Positions 20,669-33,000 of a stretch of 64,000 nucleotides of DNA are shown here, piece after piece. Under the pieces are notes generated by a model. It had not been told where the DNA came from. It was given only the letters and a program-made list of their open reading frames with translations, and ran no database searches. Source of the stretch: Piliocolobus tephrosceles. Taxonomy: Eukaryota; Chordata; Mammalia; Primates; Cercopithecidae. The DNA is taken from NCBI RefSeq assembly GCF_002776525.5, contig NC_045441.1, positions 92,031,298 to 92,095,297 of the forward strand, given 5' to 3'. A program made the position numbers and the translations under genes. The stretch's first letter is position 1; every line of letters starts with the position of its first letter.

Positions 20669-21344
20669 ATTCCAGTTGTTGTATCTGCCTTTATTCTTCA
20701 CTGTAAATGAGCTTCATTGTATTTATTGACACTCAAAGGGACAGCAAGGTAGCATCTTAACTATGCAAGATCCTATTACACTTGCTAAAGTTTTTGCAGC
20801 ATCTGATATTCCTTTCGCTCTAAGAACTTTATTCCGATCCTTTCTTAGACCACAACATATTCTACATGTGATTTGGTTAATGAAGCTATATTGTCAACAT
20901 CCTAAGCAATGTCTACATTGGCCCCTGGATATTGTTACTCTGTTCTCTCAACACTTAAGCCACAGCTGACTTCTGCAGTGTCTTATTGTAATCATACAGA
21001 CATATAATCCTAAATAATTAAATGAAAATTTTACATAAAGACTAACTCCCATGATATTCCCCAAGGACAGAAACATAAAAATATATACAGTTAAAATAAG
21101 CTCAGAAAGGATATATACACTGAATTTGCATAATACAATTCCATTACATGTACGTTTTTCACAAATTGTACTCGTTTGAAATTTTTCACCAAAGGCAGTG
21201 ACCATTAATCATTAGCAGTGTGCAGAAACACCTGCTTAGTTCATATTTTAACAGTTTACCTTAGGACTTGGTTTCTAGAAACACAGCGGATTTCAGTAGA
21301 GGGAACTATTGGGTGTTTTTTACATTCAAATGGCTCTAACTTTT
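20669..21344. other. No recognised feature (about 675 bp)
   Basis: AT-rich; frames at 20763-20969 (plus) and 20948-21205 (minus) match nothing recognisable. Confidence 0.5.
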
Positions 21345-21645
21345 GATACTTTTTAACTTTTACTTTTAATTGACAAATAATTGTATATATTTATGGAATA
21401 CAATATTGGAATACTTTATGGGATACTGTTATGGATACAGTGTTTCAATGCAGGTATATATTGTGGAATGATCAATTCAGGTTAATTATCATAATCATCA
21501 CCTCATATGTTTATCATTTATGTGTGGTAGGAACATTTAAAATCCTCTCTGTTAGCTGTTTTAGTACATTTTTACCATCTCAGAATCTTCTTTCTAGTTT
21601 TGATGGAGAAATTTTTCAGCAAATTTCACATCTTTCTCTCTCTGT
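21345..21645 (-). mobile_element. L1MA-type 3' end, antisense
   Basis: TTAATTGACAAATAATTGTATATATTTATGG, then ATTGTGGAATGATCAATTCAGG, ATCACCTCATATGTTTATCATT and GGAACATTTAAAATCC: the antisense 3' UTR of L1MA/L1PB-grade elements. Confidence 0.82.
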
Positions 21646-21663
21646 TACACACACACACACACA
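21646..21663. repeat. Short (CA)n run
   Basis: Nine CA units. Confidence 0.9.
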
Positions 21664-22862
21664 TGAGCTATAGTGAGATACCATTCCAAAAATTGATATT
21701 AACTGGGAGAGCATCACCAGTGAAATCATCACCAGATAAATCTACCTAAGAGTCAATAGTTTTGGTTTTTACCTGCCGTAATATTCTCATGGAAAACCAA
21801 TGACTGATACAGTATTTTGGGCATAGAATTATACAACTGAAAGGACATGATATTGAGAAAATGAGTTTAATGTATCCCTCAAGGATGACAAAAAACGTAT
21901 TCATCTAGTTGAATTGAAATAAGAAATAAAACAATTTGTGAAAATACAGATAATCCCATGACTATTATCTCCATGTAGGCTGTAACCTACAATTTATATG
22001 GAATTATATATTTATATACAAACTAGCCCCATTGATGTGAATACCTCAATATATTGTAATGAATTGTGCAGCCTAGATAAGTCAATGATTCAATTAGGTT
22101 AGGGGTGTATCCACACCACCTTTACTGTATATTGAGCCAGGAGAATTAAATGTACTGTTTTCATTTTCTAACTATAACCATTATTTTTTTATTTCCAAAT
22201 GCTCAAAAAGAATCTACTGAGGGAGCTGAGCTGCCATTGAAAATTATGACAACATCTGTCTCTCAGATTCACTTCTCACTTTGATATTATATTTGGAAAT
22301 TTTTCCTTTAGGATTTCCAGAACCTTGTCAAATACTCTGCTCTTAAATTTGCCATTTCTACGAAGCAGTTCTCAGTGGCGTTTTGAAGTGTTGTGTTTTC
22401 TCACCACTGTGTTCCTTAAAGAGAGCTGTAATTGACATTTTGAAAGCAAAATGAAACACATACATTAGTTCTATTTTAAAATTCAACAAAGCAGATCTTT
22501 CTTTTCTTCATATAACTAATTGAGTTAGATTTTAAATGCATACATCATTTGTGCACCTGCAATAATTTTTTGTTGTACATGAAAACTCCACTCATCTCAA
22601 GATGATGTATAAGGGTCAATTATGACAATGTTGACTTGTAACTTTTTATTTCTAACCAATAGCGTTCAAAAGCTAAGAGTACAGTTTAAATGCAATAAGC
22701 ACCATTCCCTGATTTTTGGCTAAATATGGTTTGAGATAATGAATCTCCCAGATTTTCTTATCAGGAAGTGCTAGATTACAGTATAAGAAGTTTGACACTC
22801 TGGAAAGAATATTTGTCATTGTTGACTCCTTCCAGTATTTTACCTCATATGCACTCCATCAC
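21664..22862. other. No recognised feature (about 1.2 kb)
   Basis: AT-rich; no gene, no assignable repeat. Confidence 0.5.
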
Positions 22863-23256
22863 TCTCTTAGTCTGCTTTGCATTGCTTTAACAGAAAATCA
22901 CAGACTGGGTAATTTATAACAAACAGAAATGTATTTGGCTCATGATTCTTGAGGCTAGGAAGTCCAAGAGCATGGTGACAGCACCTGGTGAGAGCCTTCA
23001 TGCCCTATCATCTAATAGCAGAAGGTGGAATGGCAAAAGAGGGTGAGAAGAAGAGCAAGAGGGGCCAAACTAGATTTTGTAACAAACTTACTCTCAAGAT
23101 AACCAACTCATTTCTGTGATAATGACATTAATCCATTCATGAGTGCTCTGCCATCACAACCTAATCACCACTAATTGGCTTCTACCTCCCAACATTGTTA
23201 CAGTGGGGATTAGTTTTCAGCACACAAACTTTGGGGGACACATTCAAACCACAGCA
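22863..23256 (-). mobile_element. ERVL-MaLR LTR (MLT1 type), antisense
   Basis: TTAGTCTGCTTTGCATTGC, CACAGACTGGGTAATTTATAAC, TTTGGCTCATGATTC, CACCACTAATTGGCTTCTACC and CTTTGGGGGACACATTCAAACC are the antisense landmarks of an MLT1-type LTR, nearly full length and more diverged than the one at 2310. Confidence 0.87.
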
Positions 23257-23299
23257 GTCACATTTTTCAAAATATATTGTGAGTACATTTGCTTTTCTC

Positions 23300-23627
23300 T
23301 ATCACTGCTATCACCACTTTAATCCAGGCCACCAATACCCCTAAACTAAAATGCCATAAATGGTTTTTTTGCATGTCATGAGATCTACTTCCAAACCATT
23401 TCTCCATACTACAGCACAGGGAGCACTTTTAAAATGCATTTCAGATAAAATGTTAGTGACTCCTTATTGTCCTCAGTATAAAATACAAGAACCTAAGATT
23501 AAGCCTACCTCTTAAGTTTTAATATTGGCCACATATTTACTCTCTAATAATAAGATTCAGTGTGGGCCCCGCATACATCATAGTCCCCATGTCTTTTCTT
23601 ATGCTATTGTTTGTGTCTAGAATGCTT
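23300..23627 (+). mobile_element. L2 LINE fragment
   Basis: TAGTGACTCCTTATTGTCC, CAGTATAAAATACAAGAACC, and the downstream CCATGTCTTTTCTTATGC...TAGAATGCTTTG follow sense L2 ('ggaataaaatccaaactcc ... ctggaatgct'). Moderately diverged. Confidence 0.7.
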
Positions 23628-23671
23628 TGTGCATGTATGTGCACATGTATGTGTGCATGCTCGTGTGCGTG

Positions 23672-23704
<33 letters not shown>
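23628..23704. repeat. Alternating purine-pyrimidine (TG)n/(CA)n tract
   Basis: 77 bp of almost unbroken purine-pyrimidine alternation: GTGCATGTATGTGCACATG, GTGTGCGTGCACACACAC, ACGCGCGCACACAC. The only break is GCTCG near 23659. Open frames reading CMCTCMCACSCACTHT-like repeats are shadows of it. Confidence 0.93.
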
Positions 23705-23774
23705 TTCTTCAGGGCATACTGTAGATGTTGTCAATACCAGAAATCTATCTTTGATTTCTTCTCCCATTCAGTTT

Positions 23775-23915
23775 TGGTTACACATCAAAATCATCAGGAA
23801 GTTTTTAAAGATCACATTGCCCAGGCTACACTACGATTAAATCAGGGTAGGATCCAGGCAATGGTATGTTTTAAGCTCCCCAGGTGATTCCACTGTACAG
23901 CCAAGGGTGAGGCTC
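23775..23915. mobile_element. MER5A-like hAT-Charlie MITE fragment
   Basis: ACACATCAAAATCATCAGGAAG, GCCCAGGCTACACTACG, TTTTAAGCTCCCCAGGTGATTCCACTG and CAGCCAAGGGTGAG follow the MER5A consensus closely. Confidence 0.83.
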
Positions 23916-24424
23916 ACTACATAAGAGTTCCAGCTAATTATTTTTCATAACAACAATCCATCCTATTTAACTCATCCCTTATATTTCACTGCCCAATAAA
24001 TAATTCGAACCTCTGTTTTGCCTAACCTGAGCTATATTTCTCCATCTTGGCTATAGGTTATTATGAGGGGCATTGTCAGTGCTTTGTCAAAATCCAAGGC
24101 CTTAGTTATTTGATCAATATTTTATTAATGTGCTGAATTCTTTCAAAATACCTATTAATCCTAAATTATATGAGATTTTTCTACATTCAGTAAAACATCT
24201 CTACAAATCAAATATTTTTTCTTTCATATTAATATTAATATAGGTATAAAATAACTTATCCAAACCATTAAGGACCTGAAAAGAAGCATTTAAAAGTCAA
24301 TTCATTTTATGTGTAAAATATATTCTTTCATGAATATGTAAATATATGCTAATAAATTTTCCACTTCTCATCCAAAATCTCAGAAAATGACAAAATACAA
24401 AAGGACCTCCATAATATTCACATC
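23916..24424. other. No recognised feature (about 510 bp)
   Basis: AT-rich sequence without gene or assignable repeat. Confidence 0.5.
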
Positions 24425-24570
24425 ATTTTTTAAAATTTAAGTTTTATTTTTTAATTGGCAAATAAAATTGTATATATTTATGTACAACATGTTCTAAAAT
24501 ATGTATACTTGTGGAATGGCTCAGTTAAACTAGTTAACGTATGTATTATCGCATCACTTTTTAAATTATT
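24425..24570 (-). mobile_element. L1MA-type 3' end fragment, antisense
   Basis: TTTTTAATTGGCAAATAAAATTG, TATATATTTATGTACAACATG and TTGTGGAATGGCTCAGTTAAAC match the same antisense L1 3' end as at 21345, more diverged. Confidence 0.72.
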
Positions 24571-25147
24571 CAGTTCACTTACAGACCCAGTGTTTCCAAA
24601 ATAGACAGTTTCTTTCTTATTGATATTTCCTATTGGATAATGATGAACATATCACACAATAGCAAAGCATTTTTCCAGATACCCTTGTACATGAGGAGAT
24701 GGCTGTACAAGGAGTGAAGACCTCTAAGTCCTGATTCTTAGCCCTGGCTCAACATCTATTTAGTCCATGACATTGGGCAATGTTTCAACTTTCCCAAGCC
24801 TCAATTTTATAAACATAATATAAAAGGAGAATAAGTCCACAGGTTGGAATTTCTAGCAGTATTTAAAAATTCGATGAAATAGGTGTGTGTTCTTTCTACA
24901 GAGACAGATGCAGACTCAAGGGGTAATTGAAAAGAATTTATTGAAGGGTCTATTTACAAAAGTGTGGGCAGCATAAAGAAACTAACAAAAGATGGTAAAA
25001 CACCCAAGGACTAGTCACAACAGGAAGAATTTACCACCCCTAGCCCTCAGAGAACAGAGTAGGGAGCTGTTTCTAGAACCAGGTACAAACCAAACCTGTG
25101 GAAGAGGGGCTTGCTGTAGCCATGTGTAAAGGAACACAGTTATTGCC
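24571..25147. other. Unassigned; right half possibly an old repeat split by the L1 (about 580 bp)
   Basis: 24890-25147 (TTTATTGAAGGGTCTATTTACAAAAGTGTGGGCAG...) and 26164-26330 read like the two halves of an older interspersed element interrupted by the L1 insertion, but I cannot name it. Confidence 0.4.
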
Positions 25148-25161
25148 AAAACCCCAAATAG
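25148..25161. repeat. Left target-site duplication of L1
   Basis: AAAACCCCAAATAG, identical to 26150-26163. Confidence 0.95.
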
Positions 25162-26149
25162 TTCTTTGTAGATTCTGGATATTAGCCCTTTGTCAGATGG
25201 GTAGAGTGAAAAAATTTTCTCCCATTCTATGCGTTGCCTGTTCACTCTGATGGTAGTTTCTTTTGCTGTGCAGAAGCTCTTAAATTTACAAGAAAAAAAC
25301 AAACAACCCTATCACAAAGTGGACAAACGATATGAAGAGACACTTATCAAAAGAAGCCATTTATGCAGGCAACCGACACATGAAAAAATGATCATCATCA
25401 CTGGTCATCAGAGAAATGCAAATCAAACCACAGTGAGATACCATCTCATACCAATTAGAATGAAGATCATTAAAAAGTCAGGAAACAACAGATGCTGGAG
25501 AGGATGTGGAGAAACAGGGATGCTTTTACGCTGTTGGTGGGCGTGTAAATTAGTTCAACCATTGTGGAAGACAGTGTGATGATTCCTCAAGGATCTAGAA
25601 CCAGAAATACCATTTGATCCAACGATCCCATTACTGGATATATACCCAAAGGATTATAAATCATGCTACTATAAAGACACATGCATACGTATGTTTATTG
25701 TGGCACTATTCACAATAGCAAAGACTTGGAACCAACCCAAATGCCCATCAATGATAGACTGGATTAAGAAAATATGGCACATATACACCATGGAATACTA
25801 TGCAGCCACAAAAAAGGATGAGTTCATGTCCTGTGCAGGGACATGGATGCAGCTGTAAACCATCATTCTGAACAAATTATCACAAGGAGAGAAAACCAAA
25901 CACCGCATGTTCTCACTCATAGGTGGGAATTGAACAAAGAGAACACTTTGACACAGGGCAGGGAACATCACACCCTGGGGCCTGTCGGGGAGTGGGGGCT
26001 TGGGGTGGGATAGCATTAGGAGAAATACCTAATGTAAATGACGAGTTAACGGGTGCAGCAAACCAACATGGCACATGTATAACTATCTAACAAACCTGCA
26101 CGTTGTGCACATGTACTCTAGAACTTAAAGTACAGTAAAACAAGGAAAA
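25162..26149 (+). mobile_element. L1PA insertion with 5' inversion (twin priming)
   Basis: 25162-25281 is antisense L1 (CTTTGTAGATTCTGGATATTAG ... GCTGTGCAGAAGCTCTT); from 25282 the element runs sense to its 3' end (AAATTTACAAGAAAAAAAC ... CACATGTACTCTAGAAC plus a short A-rich tail). The two parts are nearly adjacent in L1 coordinates, only a few bases being lost at the break. The sense part holds the ORF2 C-terminal region, broken by stops, and the 3' UTR with a G-rich tract at 25987-26009. Perfect 14-bp target duplications frame the whole. Confidence 0.95.
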
Positions 26150-26163
26150 AAAACCCCAAATAG
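26150..26163. repeat. Right target-site duplication of L1
   Basis: AAAACCCCAAATAG, identical to 25148-25161; its first A belongs to the A-rich tail context. Confidence 0.95.
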
Positions 26164-26439
26164 ACAGGGAAGGAGCAGGGAATAAACACCCTGACCTCCC
26201 TCTCCTCCCCTTCTCTGATCACCTGCTAATAACTTTCACTGAGCAAACTACCCAAATTCGGCAGAGTCCCAGTAATGCATTCTGTAGAGGTCACCACCAG
26301 GGGTACAGAGCAGGATGAAAGGAGATAAATGAATAATCTGGAAGAACAACTGGAGAACGTTCAGCACAACATGAAAGCTGTTTTAACCCAAAATGTATAC
26401 AGTAAATTGTTTAAAAAATATTAAATTAAAATGCAATAT

Positions 26440-26740
26440 AACAGTGAAAGCTATCATTCTGTATGATATTATAATAATGGATACAGGTCATTCTACATTT
26501 GTCAAAACCCATAGAATGTACAACACAAACAGTAAACTCTAGGCACATTATGGCTTTAGTGAAAGATAACATATCAACATTAGCTCATCAATTCTAACAG
26601 ATGTACCACACTAATGCAAGATGTTAAGAACAGGGGAACTTGGTGGCAGAGCAAGGGGTGTACGGAGCTCTTGCACTTTTTGCTCAGTTTTTTCCCTGTA
26701 GACCTAAAACTGCCTTTGAAATCTATTAATTTTTTAAAAA
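26440..26740 (+). mobile_element. L1ME-type 3' end
   Basis: GATACAGGTCATTCTACATTTG, AAAACCCATAGAATGTACAACAC, CATCAATTCTAACAGATGTACC and CCTAAAACTGCCTTTGAAATC match the sense 3' UTR of old L1ME elements. Confidence 0.78.
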
Positions 26741-29649
26741 GTTATTTTCATGACTAATACTCATTGAAAAATGTCTATTCATACTCCAATTTCCACCAAG
26801 TTGTTGCATCTATGAAGATGAGGTGATGATATAACCTCCATATGACATGGACTTACAAGTGGTTGACTCTCAAGCTTGGGAAATACATTTCCCAGATATA
26901 TTTCTCGGAAACCTCCAATTGCAGAGAATTAGTGTGACTTTCTCTTCTAAAATCTCCATTTCTATCCCTTGATTCACTAATTTAGAAAGACAAAATCCTT
27001 GTCTCTCGGTGAAAGTTCTTCTTAACATACTCTGTATGATCATTGCTCTTGAAGTGGTTAAGTTTTCAGTGAAAGCTAAGCAACTTTGTTTTCATCATAT
27101 TTTAAATGTGAATGTTCTTTGCCCCTTAAAGAGACTGGCAACATAAATTTGGAAATATTTTCATGGTGGTTGTAATAACAGTAGATATATTTTGCTGATA
27201 ATTTTTCACTATGGTGACAAAGGAAATAAAACATTTTAGATAAAAAAAATACAATATGATTGAAATATATTTAGCTTAAAATCCCATGTCAATTTCTCTT
27301 AAAAATCATTTATTTCAACACGATTTATCATACTCTTATGGTAGGTGCTCTAAAATGTACATTACATACCAAAATAATGAGAGTCTACATACTGATATCT
27401 AATATAAAGGTCTTGGTATTTTGTATTAATTTGATATAAGACAGAACCACAAGTGTTTGTGAAATCCTGTTACTATTCTCTTTATATCAGAATTTATACT
27501 TTAAGCACAGAATTATAGATGTTATTTAACATCAGATTAGAAAAGAAATCAAACTATGTAAACAAACAAACAAAAAATTAGACTCCATATATCAAAGCAG
27601 ATACTAGATACACAGCAATAGATTTTAGAGATTGTTCCTGATTGCACTAGCAGTAGGAACAAGTGTGGTTGGAAAGAATAAGTAGCCAGCTGTCTTTTCT
27701 CTAGAGCATAGGGTAGACTCATCCTTTCTCTCCTTGTCCTCCCTCTCCACTGCATTCCCCTGAAGTCCAAACACCCTGCATCCCTGTGTCAAAGGAGAGC
27801 TCTGATAAATGGCTTTCTCCAATAGGCCTGCTTTTGTCCTCAAGGGTTGTCACCAGAGAGCACAGAATCCCCAATCTTCAAGGTGCTGAGGTCTGGCAGC
27901 AACAGTTGAGCTGTTTGGTACTTCTGAGAGATTTAGCATAAATTAGGGCAGTTCATACAGTTTATTACTTTGATGATAAGACTAAGATCTTAGTCACAGA
28001 GCAATGTTTCAAATGGGTTTCTATGTCACCTTTTGTACTCTCATGCGCATAAATGCAAACATTGTAAGGATATAAATGACTCTCTTTCTCGTGTTATCTG
28101 TGCTGTTTGTGTGCACGCCCTAGTCCTAGGACGGCTGAGGAACAAACTGTCACACAGAGATATGAATGCTTTCTGGTTTGCAGCTGCAGCTGTTGTTTGC
28201 AGTGCCTGATGCCTTTCACAAGCTTTTTTCCTCATTCACATCTATTCAGTAACTTTGTCTGAAAAAGCTTACCCCAAACTCCGAGTTTATCTGGCCCTGT
28301 GACCTCCCAGAAATCCACAGCAGGTTAAAATCTACAGGATTTTAACACAGAAGAGCAGTAGCTCAACTGCTGTTTTAAAATATATATATATATATAGGCC
28401 CTCTTTAATTTGTTATGCAATAAATGATTTTTAAAAAGATATTTCAAAAACTCAATCCAGGATTTGCCCCTTTAGCCAAAGGGAGTCTATACAGTTGAGT
28501 CTTCTAAGAATTACTTAACACAATCTCTTGTTATTTAAGGAAGTGAATTTTTTGGCCAAGGATAGACACTGTAAAATTAAGATAAACAATAACATCTTAG
28601 TAGGTAATGGGTTCAGAAGCTACTTCACAATTTGTTCTTGGCAAAATTACCAAGGGTTCTGGGGCTCTGCAACACCCTGGAAAAACATTTAAGGGAAAGG
28701 ACGCAGCAGAAAAACAGATTACAGCTCCCTCAAGTGAGGAGTGGAATGTTTCTTCTCCTGGAGCCAATGTTTGCATTTGTTCCTGCAGATCTTGGGAGAA
28801 AATGAATAAGGACCTCCAGTGGAAGTTTTAGAAATATGCTAATAACTTTATTTTCCCCTGCCCAGGAAAGAGAAAAAGAAGGAGGAAAAAAAATAATTTA
28901 TTCATAAAAACATACGCAAAACAAAGTAGGGAAGAAAATATGCATACCTACCACAAAATCCCTCTTTAATATTTTACTACTAAATTAGAAGGATAACCAC
29001 CAGCAACAGCACACATGATATACAATAGTAAGGTAAGAGAGAGGAAAAATTATCAATTGGTTGATACGCATAAGTTCAGACACATACACAAGGAAAACAG
29101 GTTAGCCCCAAAATCGTAGTGAGGGTTTAAGCTTTAATAATTTCAGAAGTAGAAATGCTACAAACTTTAAAAACAGCATTGTTTGAAGGCTTAATTATTT
29201 AGTTTATTTTAGACTTATTTAGTTTTATGCAAGTCAAATAATATCTTTTTAATCTTAAATTTTGTTTCAGTCTACATTTGCTATAATTTACATATGTAAA
29301 CAAAGCAGAGCTGAAAATACACATAGCAACAAGTCATGAGGTTGGAGTTGGGTTTTATAACTTCCTTCTTCCACTATCTTGTTCTTGTTCCTTGTCTCTC
29401 GGCTGGCATTTCTGGTCTGGCTGCTGTTCTTTACCTGGTTGGGTGACTAAATATTATTCCTAAAGTGTTCCTAGTAGTATTAGCAGCAGCAGTAGCAACA
29501 GCAGCAATAGGCATTAGTAGTAATGGCTAAGAGTGTGTAAAAGCAACCCTAGCAGCCCTATTTTCCTTTAGCAATCAGAATCAATCATCTCAGACATTTA
29601 ACTCTTCCCTTATCCATTGAGTCAGTGGTACAAGGACTCAAGGTTGTTC
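26741..29649. other. Long stretch without recognised gene or repeat (about 2.9 kb)
   Basis: AT-rich. Contains a short TA array (28379-28396), an AGC/AAC-rich patch near 29485-29510 (AGCAGCAGCAGTAGCAACAGC) and a small inverted repeat TTAAAATC/GATTTTAA at 28325-28345. Open frames of 60-75 codons have no recognisable domain. Confidence 0.5.
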
Positions 29650-32600
29650 CATGGAATTCTCAATTTCCAGTTGAATAGAACCATTTTTTGTGAGAATTAA
29701 ACTCAATAATCCATCAGAGTTCAAAGTTACAGGAACAGAAAACAAAATTTTTACTGGGTGCATTGTTGATGTAACAGGGCAGGGAATATTCCCACTCCAG
29801 CCCCTTCATTCTCAAAGCCATGTGTCCTGACTATTGTAGAAACAGCATCATGTATTTATTAGTCGTTGTTGCTATTAATTGCTATTGGAACAATATTGTA
29901 CATCTTGTCAGATGGTACCTTGGACTTGTAAGCTTTTATTTGTATGTTTTGGCTCTTCTTGTCCTCCCAGCAGGTGATGTACTGTTTCTTCAATAGACCA
30001 TTGGGCTATTTCATTAAGAGAGCATCTTCAGACAATGTGGTACATGGTAGCACCAGTAAGTCTCATGGATATGAGTCACTACTTTCACTGTAAAATGAGC
30101 TCTTTGGTCAGAAGCCATATTACGTGGGATACCAAGTGAGAGAATAAGGTATTATATGCAGGTGGTGATGCTGGTGAAAGCGATGTGGGGGAAGAAATAC
30201 AAATTTATATCCAAAGTATCTTTTCTAAAGGCAATGTTTTTTTCCCTTCCAGAATGGCAAGCGTCCAAAGTAATTATTCTGCCACTGACTGGCTCACTAG
30301 TCACACTATGAAATGGTGCTATATTGGGGGTTTGGTTTGGTCTAGACTATTGGTTGTTTCATTCTTTGTCTATCGTGTTTGCCACATGAGGTTTGTGAGA
30401 ATAAAAGTCATCTTTGTTTAGACTTAATCTTCGTTATGGCCATTTTATTCATGAATCCAGTAATGAAATGACAAAGAAAAGAGGCAAACTGACTTGCACA
30501 GAGTGGGTTATGTACAACTATTATTGAAAGCCTTCTCTGGAATGCTTTTGTGAGTGTGTGCATACACTTTCACTAGGTATCTCCGTTACTAAGCCTTCTA
30601 TCTTATATCCTGTGTGATGGTTTCTTGTAGAAACCATTCTGAGAGAGAAACAGTTTATATAGTCCTTAAGTAAGGTGATGAAGACATACTACTGTCTCTG
30701 CCAAATGAAAGCAAATTGTTTTCTATTGTTTTTCACAAATTATATTAAAAAGTTCCAGATAAATACCCAAATATTAACTGTATACTAGATATTAGGAGCT
30801 AAATTGATTTACTCCAATAAAGATACCACATCTGGAACAGCAACCAAAATTAGAGTCACCACTTGATTAATTTCATGACAATCAACTGGGATTCTGCAAG
30901 ATCTCTATGTCTTCTTCACAAAACAAATAGGTGAGTTAAATAGGAATGTGATATTTAAAAGTTTACTCTGCATCTTTCACATATTTGATAATGGCAGTAG
31001 TCTGCAACTGCCCTTTATTTAGCCTTAATTTTCATTTATTGCTTTGCTAGAGAGAAGCATTCCCTTGGCTTCTGTTTTTCCCTTCCTATTATAGTGCTTG
31101 TTTTCTAAAGGGCAGAAACCCAATGTGGGGACTCTGTCAGTTGTCGAGCATGACTATTCCAACTTCATAGACATTAGTAGACATTCCAACTTGATAGACA
31201 TTATTGACAGCCAAAATCTCATGTATTGCCAATCACAATAAGACCAATGTCACCATAGCAGTTTGAAGCTCCATGTTTTAGGGTTAGTTTGGGACTTATG
31301 TCCAAAAATGTCTTAGAAATCTGATCATTTGCATTTTTCAATGCATGATGGCTAAAAGTATTATTTGTAGCACCTACTCATGGTAATTTTGTTGGGGTCC
31401 TCCCAAAGGGAACCTGCTTGTTCTTCATTCAAAAAGTTCTGGATCTATGTACTAGATTAAATATGGCATTTCAGTGAGAGGCTGTGACTCTGCTTTGTAG
31501 TGACTCAATTCAGATCTCTAATCACTAAACCTATAGTTTTATTTTTCAATAAAATATCTAGACTAAGTACATATTATACAAAATGTTAGTAGGCTGCTCA
31601 ACTATCAAGACCTAGACTCAGTCAAGCCACTCTGCTCTACCCTTCTTCCCTTTATGGTAATTGGACCTCCTTGTGTCTGGCAGTTGGTAGTGCTATTATT
31701 CGGCTTCTGTCATTCTGAGATCTTTTACTCCTTTAAAATCAATGAGTCCAGGTAAGAGGCTCAATCTGTCACAGTCTTTCCTTGCCTGCAAAGAACAGCC
31801 ACCACTACCTTCGCAACAATGCTGGATCGGCCTTCCCTCATATCTCCTAAAGCTTTGGTGAAGGAACTGTTCTCTAAGTCCTCCTCATGGATACAGTAAG
31901 GGAAAGTATGTGAGTTTCCCATCAAAAATCCTCCAACATTCCTATTTCCTTAAGAATTTTTTAGATTCATTAGTCTACATTGAACTAAGGACATTCTGGC
32001 ACCTCAACCTTATTTAATTTAGGTCACTGCTATGCTCAGATTTAAATCAACAGACTGAATAAACTACGAGAACCACTCCCACCTGCTGGAGGTCACAGTC
32101 ACACCAGAATCTCTGGTAAAGGTACCCATATCAGTAATCTAATCTGGTAAGTGGTAAGGTATTTGCATGTGTGTGTGCTGCTTCAAAATGTTTACAGTCA
32201 TTCCTCCCTACATTCCTGCACTGGTTTGTGTGAAGGTAAATTTTAAAAATAATGTTTCTGTTTTCGTGTATGTGCCATCTCTCTTGGATTAGACTTTGTA
32301 GTTATTCCCAACTTGTCTTGTGTTCATCCTCTAATTATAGATCTGGAAGCAATGAGAGGTAGTAGGTCTTGAATAAAATCGGCATTGCCTTACAAGAGGA
32401 CACATCATTGAGGTCATTTAGAATCTTCAGGTGAAGGAAGACTAATGTTCTCAAACAGAAAAGATAGGCTGCTTTTGATGGAAATTAAGGATCAATGACG
32501 TAGGCAGTTTGAAGTCCTCAGACTTTTTGGAATTCATCAAAAAGTTTTCATCCCAATTCCTGGAATTCTACTCTTTCTTAATACCCCAACTTTTACATAG

Positions 32601-33000
32601 AAGTCCTAGCATAATTAAGAATTTAATTTTCCCTTTAAGTTTGCAAACCACATGATCAAGTCCTATTTCTGGTTTAGTATTTAGTACGTCTGTAAACACA
32701 AGTTACTAAAAAACATGTTTTTAAGAGCAGTCATAAAAGTTTTGCTTTTCTGATTGTGTCCTGAGCTTGTTGTTTTTCTTTCTGTAAACTCTTCAAAGCC
32801 TAATCTTCATTAGGCGCTTATTTCCAACAAATACCTATTTGCCATTGTTTTCCTTCAACTACCAGGATCCTACTTTCCACTGATTATGGGGTCGTTATGA
32901 CCTTCCAATCACAAATTACAGATTCCCATCTGCAAGTATCTGTTTTCTGAACCACATTCTTACATTATCTATCATATCAGTCAGAGTTTGTTCAGAAAAG
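29650..33000 (-). mobile_element. ERV-L internal region, degenerate gag-pol, antisense
   Basis: Antisense ERV-L proviral interior recognised from nucleotide blocks along its length. Integrase region: GAGCTCTTTGGTCAGAAGCC, GAATGGCAAGCGTCCAAAG, ATTCTGCCACTGACTGGCTC, ATGGCCATTTTATTCATGAATCC. Reverse transcriptase/protease region: GAGTCACCACTTGATTAATTTC, AATAGGTGAGTTAAATAGG, GGACTCTGTCAGTTG. Gag region: CAACAATGCTGGATCGGCC, AACCACTCCCACCTGCTGGAGG, CACACCAGAATCTCTGG. The order (pol low, gag high coordinates) fits one antisense element. No frame is open; clear flanking LTRs were not identified, so the ends are approximate. Confidence 0.72.

Noticed and set aside
23537..23887. Overlapping frames on both strands rich in Cys/Val or His/Thr
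   Set aside because: All are read-through of the alternating TG/CA tract.
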